DNA of 38,163 nt from the NCBI GenBank assembly GCA_012799135.1, contig JAAZLW010000061.1, positions 1 to 38,163 of the forward strand. The letters run 5' to 3'. Shown here one piece after another: positions 15,839 to 25,356 of the stretch (position 1 is the stretch's first letter; every line of letters begins with the position of its first letter). The stretch is from Bacillota bacterium. Its GTDB lineage: Bacteria > Bacillota > Limnochordia > DTU087. The notes under the pieces were generated by a model. That model worked only from the letters and a program-made list of their open reading frames with translations, ran no database searches and was not told where the DNA came from. The translations under genes were made by a program, and so were the position numbers.

Positions 15839-18800
15839 TTGGCTGTGGTGACACAAGTGGGCAAGAGGCAGCAACGCACTAGTTTCGGCAGAATCAAGGA
15901 AGTCCAAGCCATACCTAATCTCCTTGATATTCAGCGGCGACCCTATGATTGGTTTCTCGCGGAGGGATTGCTGGAAACCTTCCGGGACATCTCGCCGATT
16001 GAGAGCTTTACCGGTAATCTGGTGCTGGAATTCATTAGTCACTTTCTAGGTGATCCTGAGTATTCTGTCGAGGAATGCAAGGATAGAGATATGACCTATG
16101 CTGCTCCCATGCGAGTCCGAGCACGCCTGGTCAATAGAAAAACAGGTGAAGTCAAAGAACAAGAAGTGTTCCTAGGTGATTTTCCCCTAATGACTGAACA
16201 GGGGACCTTTATCATCAATGGAGCGGAACGGGTGATCGTTAGCCAATTGGTACGTTCACCTGGGGTATACTACGGGGAAGATCGGCATTCCAGTGGTAAA
16301 CAGCTATATACTGCTAACTTAATCCCTGATCGTGGTGCCTGGCTGGAGTTCGAAACAGATGCCAATGATGTAGCCTATGTTAGAATTGACCGAACCCGGA
16401 AACTACCGGTGACTGTACTGATCAGAGCCATCGGATACGGTAGTGATGAGCAGTTGACAAAGCTGTTTCATGGAGGTATCGGTTTAGGCCCCACTATAGA
16501 TAAAGACAGGACTAAGTCCGAGACAGAAGCGTTAATTGAGATCCATAGGAGGTTGCGACCCGGCGAACCACCCACAGAAGAGTCGGCTAGAAGCCTTTTT
16601 GAGACCCTGTTCTTCGATAGCAGACGCTATGATCTGGCATCAGTGGGTAGATACAAACTAAACAAGAAACTCCGTATTACAGAGCGTCTGACGGGAAGGG
16701 TTACAACCCGGCCGATCGCTCATCCCAAGACAGGCGAGTTGATTGTGGAAGCCGGCGTTAAGCTGGATCGGCGAGTGGCTGAGAAAGTGATGGCTGCCAA
16801 AGTGGAAGCCGTATATGTGAAAGGCAAAGGGGATCAGGAAATCAAGATCCTGGGAAATGGGCAACCCCATGAGAGTGAACGGACACTTACACCCCAAGAC
16901 CTTGTGGCTGCTGTCAACTATTTCTTCAATCTAATGGATGGTGTGGGTAGTGTCGATGATATCGATCACCTGGGTAATCGGCGTATAAAGAATGTAGGAG
17001 AGCTGCTACAGAACCAATTTCGCATCGGATTGTCCCGGATGGCCAGGGTTGTAAGGGAGCGTATGACGATTCAAGATGAAGATGTGATCACTCCCAAAGC
17101 ACTGATCAACAATAGACCGGTTGTTGCCGCCATCAGGCAATTCTTTGGCAGCAGTCAGTTATCGCAGTTTATGGACCAGACTAATCCTCTGGCAGAGTTG
17201 ACCCATAAGCGACGGCTTTCGGCCTTAGGACCTGGAGGCCTTTCCCGGCAGAGGGCAGGGTTTGAGGTAAGGGATGTACATCACTCACACTATGGTCGTA
17301 TGTGCCCCATCGAAACACCCGAAGGACCAAGCATCGGCCTGATCGGTTCTCTTTGTACCTATGCCCGTCTGAACGAATATGGCTTTATCGAGACTCCGTA
17401 CCGCACGGTGGAGAACGGCCGGATTACCGATGAAGTGCAGTATCTAACCGCTGATGAAGAGGATAATTATGTGGTTGCTCAAGCCAACGAGCCACTGGAT
17501 GACGAGGGACGTTTTGTGCATCCTCGGGTTACAGTACGCTATATGGACAGAATTCTCCTGTCACCCTCTGAGCAAGTAGATTTCATGGATGTTTCTCCAA
17601 AGCAGTTGGTAAGTGTTACTACTAGCCTGATCCCGTTTTTGGAGAATGACGATGCATCTAGGGCTCTAATGGGCTCTAACATGCAGCGCCAGGCAGTGCC
17701 ACTTTTGCGAGCCGAAGCCCCCTATGTGGGAACAGGCGTGGAATATAAGGCGGCGGTAGACTCTGGAGTACTAGTTACTGCAAAAAACCCCGGCAAGGTA
17801 GAGCGTGTTACTGCGGAAGAGATTGTGGTGAGAACCGGTGGTGGAGCCAGAGATATCTATCGTCTACGCAAATTTGAGCGGTCTAACCAAGGTACTTGTA
17901 TCAACCAGCGTCCACTTGTAAGTAAGGGTATGTATGTTGAGCGTGGCGAGGTGATCGCCGATGGCCCTGCTACCAAAGATGGCGAATTGGCTTTGGGTCG
18001 GAATACTTTAGTAGCCTTTATGCCTTGGGAAGGGTATAACTACGAAGATGCCATTTTGATCAATGAAACCCTAGTCAAGGAAGACGTTTTCACGTCAATT
18101 CATATTGAGGAGTATGAAGCTCAGGCTCGGGATACCAAGCTCGGTGTGGAAGAGATCACGCGGGATATTCCCAATCTAGGAGAAGATGCTCTTAAGGATC
18201 TTGACGCTACCGGAGTTATTCGTATCGGTGTGGAGGTAAGGCCGGGAGATATCCTTGTCGGTAAAGTCACTCCCAAAGGAGAGACTGAACTAACTGCAGA
18301 GGAACGACTCTTAAGGGCCATCTTCGGGCAGAAAGCTCGCGAAGTCAGAGACACCTCTTTGCGAGTACCCCACGGCAAGGGCGGTACAGTAGTGGATGTG
18401 AAGGTGTTTAGCCGGGAAAATGGAGATAAGCTCCAGCCTGGTGTTGATCGACTGGTACGAGTCTATCTGGCTCAGAAACGGAAGATCTCAGAAGGGGACA
18501 AGATGGCGGGGCGTCACGGTAACAAGGGTGTGATTGCCAAGATTCTGCCAGAGGAGGATATGCCCTTCATGCCAGATGGCCGCTCGGTGGACATTGTACT
18601 CAATCCTCTGGGAGTGCCATCGAGAATGAACATCGGTCAGATACTGGAGACTCATCTAGGCTGGGCGGCGGCGGCATTGGGGATCAAGGTAGCTACTCCC
18701 GTTTTTGATGGTGCCCGGGAGGATGACATAATCTCATTCCTAAAGCAGGCTGGGTTACCTTCTACCGGCAAGACGACTTTATATGATGGTCGCACCGGTG

Positions 18801-19288
18801 AACCTTTCGATAACGAGATCACTGTAGGTTATATATACATGCTCAAACTAACTCATCTCGTCGATGACAAGATCCATGCTCGTTCCACCGGGCCTTACTC
18901 TTTAGTAACCCAACAGCCCTTGGGCGGAAAGGCTCAGTTCGGTGGTCAGCGTTTTGGTGAGATGGAAGTCTGGGCCCTAGAGGCTTACGGGGCAGCCCAT
19001 ACCTTGCAGGAGATGCTGACTGTCAAGTCTGATGATGTCATCGGACGCGTAAAGGCCTATGAGGCCATTGTTAAAGGTGAGAACATACCTGAGCCCGGTG
19101 TGCCTGAATCCTTTAGAGTACTGATCAAGGAATTGCAGAGCATTGGCCTTGATGTTCGAGTCTTTTCTGAAGAGGAAGAAGTCCAGCTAAAAGAAGTCGA
19201 CGAGGATGTGAGTAAGATGGCCAAGGAACTTGGCATAGACATTCCCCAAAGAGATGTGGGTAAGCCGAATGAGGAAGGGTCAGGGTAA
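15839..19288 (+). CDS. rpoB: DNA-directed RNA polymerase subunit beta
   Basis: 1149 residues from TTG 15839, which has AAGGAGAGG just upstream and gives the standard opening [19 protein letters not shown] 15806 has no ribosome site. It is the beta subunit of core RNA polymerase, complete from the protrusion ([14 protein letters not shown]) to the C-terminal clamp ([21 protein letters not shown]). The rifampicin region spans about 437-463 ([19 protein letters not shown] and on); D446, H456 and S461 match the sensitive residues D516, H526 and S531 of E. coli, so rifampicin sensitivity is expected. The catalytic-centre segment [11 protein letters not shown] is present. Bacteria nearly always carry rpoC directly downstream; here a terminator, a tRNA gene and a rhamnose locus follow instead. 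Confidence 0.97.
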   Translation: MAVVTQVGKRQQRTSFGRIKEVQAIPNLLDIQRRPYDWFLAEGLLETFRDISPIESFTGNLVLEFISHFLGDPEYSVEECKDRDMTYAAPMRVRARLVNRKTGEVKEQEVFLGDFPLMTEQGTFIINGAERVIVSQLVRSPGVYYGEDRHSSGKQLYTANLIPDRGAWLEFETDANDVAYVRIDRTRKLPVTVLIRAIGYGSDEQLTKLFHGGIGLGPTIDKDRTKSETEALIEIHRRLRPGEPPTEESARSLFETLFFDSRRYDLASVGRYKLNKKLRITERLTGRVTTRPIAHPKTGELIVEAGVKLDRRVAEKVMAAKVEAVYVKGKGDQEIKILGNGQPHESERTLTPQDLVAAVNYFFNLMDGVGSVDDIDHLGNRRIKNVGELLQNQFRIGLSRMARVVRERMTIQDEDVITPKALINNRPVVAAIRQFFGSSQLSQFMDQTNPLAELTHKRRLSALGPGGLSRQRAGFEVRDVHHSHYGRMCPIETPEGPSIGLIGSLCTYARLNEYGFIETPYRTVENGRITDEVQYLTADEEDNYVVAQANEPLDDEGRFVHPRVTVRYMDRILLSPSEQVDFMDVSPKQLVSVTTSLIPFLENDDASRALMGSNMQRQAVPLLRAEAPYVGTGVEYKAAVDSGVLVTAKNPGKVERVTAEEIVVRTGGGARDIYRLRKFERSNQGTCINQRPLVSKGMYVERGEVIADGPATKDGELALGRNTLVAFMPWEGYNYEDAILINETLVKEDVFTSIHIEEYEAQARDTKLGVEEITRDIPNLGEDALKDLDATGVIRIGVEVRPGDILVGKVTPKGETELTAEERLLRAIFGQKAREVRDTSLRVPHGKGGTVVDVKVFSRENGDKLQPGVDRLVRVYLAQKRKISEGDKMAGRHGNKGVIAKILPEEDMPFMPDGRSVDIVLNPLGVPSRMNIGQILETHLGWAAAALGIKVATPVFDGAREDDIISFLKQAGLPSTGKTTLYDGRTGEPFDNEITVGYIYMLKLTHLVDDKIHARSTGPYSLVTQQPLGGKAQFGGQRFGEMEVWALEAYGAAHTLQEMLTVKSDDVIGRVKAYEAIVKGENIPEPGVPESFRVLIKELQSIGLDVRVFSEEEEVQLKEVDEDVSKMAKELGIDIPQRDVGKPNEEGSG

Positions 19289-19289
19289 G

Positions 19290-19338
19290 CTGAGGCTGCC
19301 GATAGTGGATCTTTGGTCTTGATGATACCTCAGTTTTT
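19290..19338 (+). terminator. Probable terminator after rpoB
   Basis: CTGAGG (19290-19295) pairs with CCTCAG (19328-19333), followed by five T (19334-19338). The loop is long (32 bases), which lowers confidence, but it directly follows the rpoB stop. Confidence 0.5.
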
Positions 19339-19343
19339 GCTGG

Positions 19344-19372
19344 TTGTTTCGCGGTTAGGTTTGTGCTACAAT
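19344..19372 (+). promoter_or_regulatory. Promoter of the tRNA-Arg gene
   Basis: TTGTTT (19344-19349), 17-base spacer, TACAAT (19367-19372) with an extended -10 TG (TGCTACAAT). The tRNA begins 20 bases further on. Confidence 0.7.
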
Positions 19373-19391
19373 ATAGCCTAGCGAGCGAGAT

Positions 19392-19468
19392 CCGCCCGTA
19401 GCTCAGCTGGATAGAGTGTCTGACTTCGAATCAGAAAGCCGCAGGTTCGAGTCCTGCCGGGCGGGCCA
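19392..19468 (+). tRNA. tRNA-Arg (anticodon TCG)
   Basis: A complete 77-base cloverleaf with encoded CCA. The acceptor stem is CCGCCCG (19392-19398) with CGGGCGG (19458-19464), discriminator G and CCA at the end. The D arm GCTCAGCTGGATAGAGT, anticodon stem TCTGA/TCAGA and T arm GCAGG/CCTGC are all paired. The anticodon loop CTTCGAA holds TCG (19426-19428), reading CGA (arginine). It is not a suppressor tRNA for any of the stop codons noted in this window. Confidence 0.97.
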
Positions 19469-19471
19469 GAG

Positions 19472-19505
19472 AGAACCCCCACGACCATGAGGTTGTGGGG
19501 GTTCT
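19472..19505. terminator. Strong hairpin after tRNA-Arg
   Basis: A 15-bp stem, AGAACCCCCACGACC (19472-19486) with GGTTGTGGGGGTTCT (19491-19505), and a 4-base loop ATGA. Only two or three T follow on the plus strand. Given its place between the tRNA and the convergent rhamnosidase remnant, it probably ends transcripts from both sides. Confidence 0.75.
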
Positions 19506-19515
19506 TCGTAGGTGC

Positions 19516-20142
19516 TTAAAGCAGTCCCCCCACCGTGAAGCTATAGCTACCGGATTCCAGTTCATAAATAGCTCTTCCATCTTCGTGCCTGATTAAGGTA
19601 ACCCGCTCGGCCTCCATAGCGAGGTTTCCGCTTTCCATTACCCTGTCTTGAGAGGTAGCAGGGATGTATAGGGTAGCAGTGGTATTGGGAACGGTATAGT
19701 GGTTAAAGGAGTTCATTCTTTTGTTTCCGGCAAAGCCTTTTTCTACGGTGTAGGCGTTCCAGCGCTCCCAGATAGAAGATGTCCCCTGAACCACAGGATA
19801 TAGTCAGGAAGCATATTCTGTCTGCTCCAGCATCTCATATGCCACGTCAACCCTTCCAATTTTCATCAGTGCTGGAAGTACTTTGCCAGTAACATAGAAG
19901 CCGGTGTTGATTGTGTATTCTGCTCCTTCGCTTCTTCCACCTCTACACGCCTCATAGTAGTTTTCAGCAAATCTCTCGTTGTACTCATCGTTGGCAATGT
20001 TGAAGTAAATCGCCAGTGCGCACGAAGCTTGGGTGTCGCAGATCACGATGGGTGCATCTGGAGCCGACGTACCTAAAGGCCCTGACGCTTCAGGTGCTCT
20101 TGTCTTCACTGTCGCGGGATCAATAAAATACCCTCGTTTCAC
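19516..20142 (-). pseudogene. Remnant of a GH78 alpha-L-rhamnosidase
   Basis: GH78 enzymes release terminal L-rhamnose from glycosides. Reading on the minus strand from 20142, the remnant begins in the middle of the (alpha/alpha)6 catalytic domain (CDTQASCALAIYFNIAN, INTGFYVTGKVLPAL), reaches EQTEYAS, then TGA at 19806-19804 exactly where the family has Trp (YPSWLY), and continues LYPVVQGTSSIWERWNAYT. After the conserved NSFNHY it jumps to TVPNTTATLYIP, which belongs to the C-terminal beta domain, so about 100 or more residues are missing between. The N-terminal half of the usual 700-1000 residues is also gone. There are thus three lesions: N-terminal loss, nonsense codon and internal deletion. 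It faces away from the rhamnose importer genes. Confidence 0.85.
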
Positions 20143-20153
20143 TTCCGCTTGAT

Positions 20154-20314
20154 GCCTTCAGGCGCGTGAATTCTTCCCTAGGCTTGGTTCATCTGGGAAA
20201 GTTTACCAGGGGATCGGGGCGAAGGCTGTTGAGTCAAAAGGCGAGATCAAGAAGACTCCTTTGACAGATAAGAAAGCGAAGAAGGAATTCGTCAAGTTAC
20301 AAGAGAAAGTTTAG
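20154..20314 (+). pseudogene. Unrecognised coding remnant without a start
   Basis: Between the stop codons at 20151 and 20312 a 52-codon frame ends with KKTPLTDKKAKKEFVKLQEKV. It has no convincing start codon or ribosome site, but its lysine-rich, helical end looks like the tail of a real protein. I do not recognise the family. It lies between the rhamnosidase remnant and the broken rhaT, so it is probably another decayed gene. Confidence 0.25.
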
Positions 20315-20382
20315 ATAGTCATAATTAAGCAAGCGCGATGTGATTTGTGTGAATGCTTGGCATTGGAATGGAGGGGTATTTG

Positions 20383-21915
20383 TTGGGTAGGAATGTCCTT
20401 CAGGCAAGAGGAATATCGAAGAGCTTTTCTGGGACAGTTGCTTTGGACGGTGTAGATTTTGAGCTGAATGAAGGAGAAGTCCATGCCCTAGTTGGTGAGA
20501 ATGGCGCCGGAAAATCGACTCTGATTAAGATACTCAGCGGAATTCTCAGGCCGGATGAAGGAGAAATTTATCTCGATGGCAATCCAGCAAGTATTTCAGA
20601 TCCACTAACTGCCCAGCGACTCGGTATTGCAGCCATCTATCAGGAGCCAGCTGTATTTCCCGAACTCAGTATTGCTGAGAATGTTTTCATGGGACACCAT
20701 GAGATACACAGGATGACCCGTCGGATTGACTGGCGAAAGACCTATGAGGAAACAGAAAGACTGCTCGATTCGCTGGATGTGAAACTGGATCCGAAGACCA
20801 AGGTGAAGTTCTTGAGTGCTGCAGAGCAGTAGCTGGTCGAAATCGTTAAAGCTTTGTCTTTTAACTCGACGATCCTGATCATGGATGAGCCCACCTCCTC
20901 GCTTACCCTCAAGGAGATCGAAAGGCTCTTTACTACCATAGAGCGCCTGAAAGAGCAAGGGACATCGATCGTCTTCATCTCTCACAGACTCGAAGAAGCA
21001 TTTGAGATAGCAGATCGGATCACTGTTCTACGCGATGGACGCTACATTGGTACCAAAGACATCTACGGGGATGAAGTCAGTGTAGACGACATCATCAGGA
21101 TGATGGTAGGGCGGGAACTAACCGAGCTTTTCCCGAAAAAGCAGGTTAAGATAGGGTCGCCGGTTCTCAGAGTCGACCATCTAGCCAAAGGAAGCCAACT
21201 GTATGACATAAACTTCAGACTGAACAAAGGAGAGATCCTGGGGTTCTTCGGACTGGTCGGGGCCGGCAGAACAGAATTGGCTCGGGTGATCTTTGGGCTG
21301 GAGAAAGCGGATAGGGGCAGCATTTACCTAGATGAACAGGAAGTCAAGATCGATAACCCTTGGACTGCCTTGGAACACGGTATAGCCTACGTTCCGGAAG
21401 ACAGGCAGGCCCAGGGTCTTGTTTTGCCTATGAGCATAACCCACAACATAACCCTTCCAGTGGTTGATAAGTTCTCGACAATGAGCTGGATAAACGAGTA
21501 CAAGGAAACGGCGGAAGCAAAAAGGTACGCGGATATACTGCAAGTCAAGGCCTACGGGCTGTGGGAACAGGTCGCGAAGCTCTCTGGAGGCAATCAGCAA
21601 AAGGTGGTACTAGCCAAGTGGCTGGCTACTAATCCCAAGATCCTGATCTTGGATGAGCCAACGAGAGGCATAGATGTAGGTGCAAAAGTTGCCGTGCATG
21701 AGTTCGTGGGCAAGCTGGTCTCCCGCGGAGTAGCCATCATCATGATATCATCCGAACTCCCGGAAGTACTGGCGATGAGCGACCGGGTAATGGTGATGTT
21801 CGAAGGGAGGATCGTCGACGAGTTTAGCAGAGAGGATGCAACCCAAGACAGGGTACTATCTGCGGCAGTGGGGATGCGTGCCGAAAACAAACAGATAGCT
21901 GGGGTGAGGACATGA
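20383..21915 (+). pseudogene. rhaT: Rhamnose/ribose-type ABC importer ATPase, interrupted by TAG at codon 150
   Basis: A two-domain sugar importer ATPase of the RbsA/RhaT family, 510 residues if the stop is ignored. Domain 1 has Walker A GENGAGKSTLIK and then KVKFLSAAEQ; TAG at 20830-20832 replaces the second Gln of the family motif SAAEQQ (CAG to TAG fits), and LVEIVKAL and Walker B ILIMDEPTSSL follow in frame. Domain 2 has the usual degenerate P-loop GAGRTELARVIFG and the signature LSGGNQQKVVLAKWL. TTG 20383 is preferred (GGAGGGG at 20370-20376); ATG 20353 is an alternative. Its end overlaps rhaP by ATGA. Without read-through the fragment has no complete ATP site, so the importer should be dead unless another ATPase substitutes. 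The rhamnose assignment comes from rhaS and the GH78 remnant. Confidence 0.87.
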
Positions 21916-22916
21916 GTGACGCAACGAGCTTGGCACTAGATAAAAGCGGGATACTGGAGAGAATTTTGGCATTTCGGGAATTAGTGCTGTTTGTATTCAT
22001 AGTCTTACTCATTGCCGGTGTTAGCATTAGAAGCCCTCGGTTCCTGGCTCTAGACAATTTCAAGGTCATCTTGCTTGATGCATCCATACTGATGGTGGTA
22101 GCCATAGCTCAGATGATCGTGATGCTAACTGCAGGCATTGACTTGTCGATAACAGCCGTTCTGGCGTTTAGCGGCATGGCAGTAGCGCTCCTGGTTAGAG
22201 ACGGCATAGTCACACAACCGTGGCTGTGCCTACTGTTGGGAACACTGATTGGTCTTGCCTTAGGCTCCATCAACGGGCTTCTTGTCTCCAAGGGTGGCAT
22301 GCCTCCGATAATCGCTTCGATCGCCACCATGACTATATATAGAGGTGCCACGTATCTGATAAGTGGCGGTGCATGGGTAAGTGCCCATCAGATGACAGAT
22401 GGTTTCATATCGATAGCAAGAGGAACGGTGTTTGGCATACCTAATTTGGTGGTTACCGTGATCATCGTCTCACTTATTGCCTATTACTTCCTGGGTCACA
22501 CTCCCACCGGAAGGAAGATCTATGCCGTGGGAGACAATCCAAATGCTGCACGATTTGCAGGTATCAATGTCAACAGGATCAATTTCCTTGTTTATGCGTT
22601 ATCGGGTGGTATTTGTGGCTTTTCTGGGGTTCTCTGGGTCTCTCGATATGCGTCTGCTCAGTCTAATGCAGCCGTAGGATTTGAACTACAGGCAGTTGCG
22701 TCGTGTGTGATCGGAGGCGTACTCATCTCTGGTGGTTCGGGTTCTGTTCCCGGCGTGTTGCTAGGCTCACTTCTATTATCGGTAATCGTGAATGCACTCG
22801 CGGTTGCGCGGGTGAATCCCTTTTGGAGAATGGCCATCCAGGGGGTAATAATCCTAGTCGCAGTTGTGATCGATACAATGATGTCAAGACGCATTGGTAA
22901 GAGGGAGGCTCAATAG
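21912..22916 (+). CDS. rhaP: Rhamnose-type ABC importer permease 1
   Basis: 334 residues, BPD_transp_2 (RbsC-like) family, with 8-10 membrane helices. Conserved segments are MLTAGIDLSITAVLAFSG, GSINGLLVSKGGMPPIIAS, GRKIYAVGDNPNAARFAGI and the C-terminal GGVLISGGSGSVPGVLLGS. It overlaps the broken rhaT gene by four bases and is followed two bases later by a second permease. Two different permeases after one ATPase match the rhamnose systems of Rhizobium (RhaP, RhaQ) and autoinducer-2 systems, not ribose systems, which have one. Frame intact. Confidence 0.88.
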   Translation: MSDATSLALDKSGILERILAFRELVLFVFIVLLIAGVSIRSPRFLALDNFKVILLDASILMVVAIAQMIVMLTAGIDLSITAVLAFSGMAVALLVRDGIVTQPWLCLLLGTLIGLALGSINGLLVSKGGMPPIIASIATMTIYRGATYLISGGAWVSAHQMTDGFISIARGTVFGIPNLVVTVIIVSLIAYYFLGHTPTGRKIYAVGDNPNAARFAGINVNRINFLVYALSGGICGFSGVLWVSRYASAQSNAAVGFELQAVASCVIGGVLISGGSGSVPGVLLGSLLLSVIVNALAVARVNPFWRMAIQGVIILVAVVIDTMMSRRIGKREAQ

Positions 22917-22918
22917 CA

Positions 22919-23923
22919 GTGAGTACAGTGGGCTCAGACATTGTAGGTGGAATTCAAGAAAGAAAAGGCTTTTCGATACGATCGTTCTTCGCCAGGTGGG
23001 AATGGGTACTACTCTTTCTGATAGGAATCGTGTTTGTGGTCAATGCCAACATTGCTCCCTACTTTCTCAGGACCAGTGTGCTCTTTGATATGACCTTCAA
23101 CTTCACAGAAAAGGGACTAATCGCTCTGTTTCTGGCTTTCATTATCATGATGGGAGAGATCGACATTTCCGTTGCTTCAAACATGGCGATGTCTGCTGTA
23201 ATCACTAGCATGTTCTTTCAAGCGGGAGTGAACATCTGGATTTCCGTAATCCTCGGTTTGCTTGCCGGGACATTTGGTGGCTTCCTTAATGGCTATATTA
23301 TTACCAAAGTTAAGATTCACTCTATGGTTGTGACCTTGGCCACACTCTCTCTTTACAGAGGTATAGCATATGTCTTGCTGGGTGACAAGGCAGTTACCGG
23401 CTTTCCAGTGGAGTTCATGTACCTAGGCCAAGGGTATGTGGGCAACTCTCCTGTGCCATTTGAGTTGGTATTGTTTGCGGTACTGGCAGTGGCCTGTGGG
23501 GTGGTTCTCCACAAGACCAAGTACGGAAGGTACATATATGCCATCGGGAACAATGAGACTGCTGCCAGGTATTCGGGTATCCCGGTTGACCGCATAAAAC
23601 TCGTACTATTTACTACCGTCGGGCTGATTTCTGCCATTGCAGGGATACTCTTTATTTCCAGAGTTGGCGTCTGCCGCCCGGACTTAGGAGACCAGTTCCT
23701 GTTCGAAATCGTGACCATAGTGCTTCTTGGAGGAGTGAGCATAAACGGCGGAGAGGGTTCCATAGTCGGCGTCGTGTTGTCTTTGTTTCTGATAGGGTTG
23801 ACCAGATACGGTATGATTCTGGTCAACATAAGGGCTCCCGTGATTAACATCGTCATAGGCTCTATGTTGATTATAGCTGTCCTGGTACCGAGATTCACAC
23901 GCTTGGTTTCCAAGGAAGGCTAG
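22919..23923 (+). CDS. rhaQ: Rhamnose-type ABC importer permease 2
   Basis: 334 residues, same family as the gene before it but clearly diverged, so not a recent duplicate. MMGEIDISVASNMAMSA, FGGFLNGYIITKVKIHSMVVT, GRYIYAIGNNETAARYSGI and GGVSINGGEGSIVGVV are the family blocks. GTG 22919 is the start, with GAGGGAGG at 22901-22908 inside the end of rhaP. It should form a heterodimeric channel with rhaP. The frame is intact although the ATPase is broken, which suggests the loss is recent. Confidence 0.88.
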   Translation: MSTVGSDIVGGIQERKGFSIRSFFARWEWVLLFLIGIVFVVNANIAPYFLRTSVLFDMTFNFTEKGLIALFLAFIIMMGEIDISVASNMAMSAVITSMFFQAGVNIWISVILGLLAGTFGGFLNGYIITKVKIHSMVVTLATLSLYRGIAYVLLGDKAVTGFPVEFMYLGQGYVGNSPVPFELVLFAVLAVACGVVLHKTKYGRYIYAIGNNETAARYSGIPVDRIKLVLFTTVGLISAIAGILFISRVGVCRPDLGDQFLFEIVTIVLLGGVSINGGEGSIVGVVLSLFLIGLTRYGMILVNIRAPVINIVIGSMLIIAVLVPRFTRLVSKEG

Positions 23924-23998
23924 AATTGGGGCCTTTAGCAGAACTGAGTGGACCTGCCTTGGGTACGATGGAACTTCCCGCCAACGATTACAAAGGTT

Positions 23999-24048
23999 GC
24001 GGAGCAGCAGATACAAGGACGGGGACCGGTCCCAGGTAGATGCTCCGC
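23999..24048. repeat. Long inverted repeat with nested palindrome between rhaQ and rhaS
   Basis: GCGGAGCA (23999-24006) pairs with TGCTCCGC (24041-24048), and within the loop lies the perfect 12-base palindrome GGGACCGGTCCC (24022-24033). There is no T-run. It could stabilise rhaS mRNA or be an operator. Nothing else was recognised in the 256-base gap. Confidence 0.5.
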
Positions 24049-24179
24049 TGCTGACGATGAGGTTCAAGCGACTATTATTGCTGTGAGAGGTGATGAGGGG
24101 GTGATCGCAGGTTTGAGGATCAGGTAATTCGCTTGGTCAACAGTTGGTTATCAAAGAACGAGAAAGGGATGAAAGCAAA

Positions 24180-25208
24180 GTGAAAAGAAAACAGTTTATT
24201 TGCTTCTCGCTTATAGTTTTACTGGTATCTGCCGCTTTCGGCGGTGTCGCATTCGCCCAGGCTAATGGGCCGTTCACTATAGCAGTTGTCGTGAAATCCG
24301 AAGGAAACCCATTCTTTGAGGCCGTCGAGGTTGGTTGCCGTGAGGCAGTAGAAGAGATCGGGGCTGGCGACACCTTAATCTTCTTGGGACCCGAATCACC
24401 AACCGTTGAGGGGCAGATAGAGGTAATCAGCGCTCTGGTTGCTCAGGGTATAGATGGAATTACTATAGCTGCCAACGAACCCAATGCGCTCGTTCCCGTT
24501 TGTCAAAGGGCGCAAAAGGCCGGGATCGTAGTAACTAGTTTCGACTCGCTTGTCTCGCCCGACGGGAGCCAGCTGTTCATAAACCAGGCAGATATGGAGC
24601 GGGTCGGCAGAGACCAGGTTCGGTTGATGGCGGAGATACTAGACTACGAAGGTCAGTTTGCGATTCTGAGCGCCGGACCGACTATGTCTAACCAGAATAC
24701 CTGGATCGCCTGGATGCTCGAGGAGCTAGCCGAACCTGAGTACGCAAAAATGGAGCTCGTGGCAATCGTCTACGGTATGGATGAAAGGGAGAAGAGCTAC
24801 TCTGAAGCGATGGGTCTGTTCAGATCATATCCGGATCTCAGAGGCATAATCTCACCGACCACCGTAGGAATGGCCGCGACAGCTCGAGCGATCAAGGACG
24901 CCGAACTCGATGGTAAGGTCTTCTTGACTGGATTGGGACTTCCAAGCGAAATGGCGGCTTATATCAGGGAAGGTATCTGCCCACAGATGGCCCTCTGGAA
25001 CCCCATCGATCTCGGGTACATGGCAACCTATGTAACTCGGCTGATGGTAGCAGGAAAGATAAAGGGTGAAGTAGGAGAGACCTTTGAAGTCGGCAAGATG
25101 GGTTCAAGAGAAATCACCATGGATCCTGCACTTGGCAAGGTCGTACTGCTTGGACCGCCGTTTGTGTTCAACCAGGAAAACATTGATGACTGGGCTGACG
25201 TATACTAG
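24180..25208 (+). CDS. rhaS: Rhamnose-type ABC importer substrate-binding protein
   Basis: 342 residues from GTG 24180, which starts a clean signal peptide (KRKQFICFSLIVLLVSAAFGG, cleaved after about AFAQ). The periplasmic-binding fold of family Peripla_BP_4 follows. Matches to RhaS rather than RbsB are the opening IAVVVKSEGNPFFEAV, GLPSEMAAYIREG, the ALWNPIDLGYMATY segment and the ending VVLLGPPFVFNQENIDDW. It captures rhamnose or a rhamnoside outside the membrane for rhaPQ. A weak AAAGG lies 12 bases upstream; TTG 24144 is an alternative start. In Rhizobium the binding protein is first in the operon; here it is last, after a 256-base gap. Confidence 0.87.
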   Translation: MKRKQFICFSLIVLLVSAAFGGVAFAQANGPFTIAVVVKSEGNPFFEAVEVGCREAVEEIGAGDTLIFLGPESPTVEGQIEVISALVAQGIDGITIAANEPNALVPVCQRAQKAGIVVTSFDSLVSPDGSQLFINQADMERVGRDQVRLMAEILDYEGQFAILSAGPTMSNQNTWIAWMLEELAEPEYAKMELVAIVYGMDEREKSYSEAMGLFRSYPDLRGIISPTTVGMAATARAIKDAELDGKVFLTGLGLPSEMAAYIREGICPQMALWNPIDLGYMATYVTRLMVAGKIKGEVGETFEVGKMGSREITMDPALGKVVLLGPPFVFNQENIDDWADVY

Positions 25209-25254
25209 GAATATACGAAGTAGCAAAATGCCTCTGGTGGCTTCGACAAGAAAA

Positions 25255-25263
25255 TGGTATACT
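25255..25263 (+). promoter_or_regulatory. Possible extended -10 promoter for the riboswitch-antiporter unit
   Basis: TGGTATACT: TATACT at 25258-25263 with the extended TG at 25255-25256. No clear -35 box. A start near 25270 would put about 87 bases before the aptamer. Confidence 0.35.
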
Positions 25264-25356
25264 ATGAAAGTGTGAAAAACTGCGTTTGGTGCGAGGGTGG
25301 GATGGGCTTTAGGTTCGATTCACAGTCGGTAGGTTACGTGCTTATCAATATGACTA

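Noticed and set aside
25311-25320. GGTTCGATTC resembling a tRNA T-loop
   Set aside because: The flanking bases do not form a T stem and no other cloverleaf arms are present.
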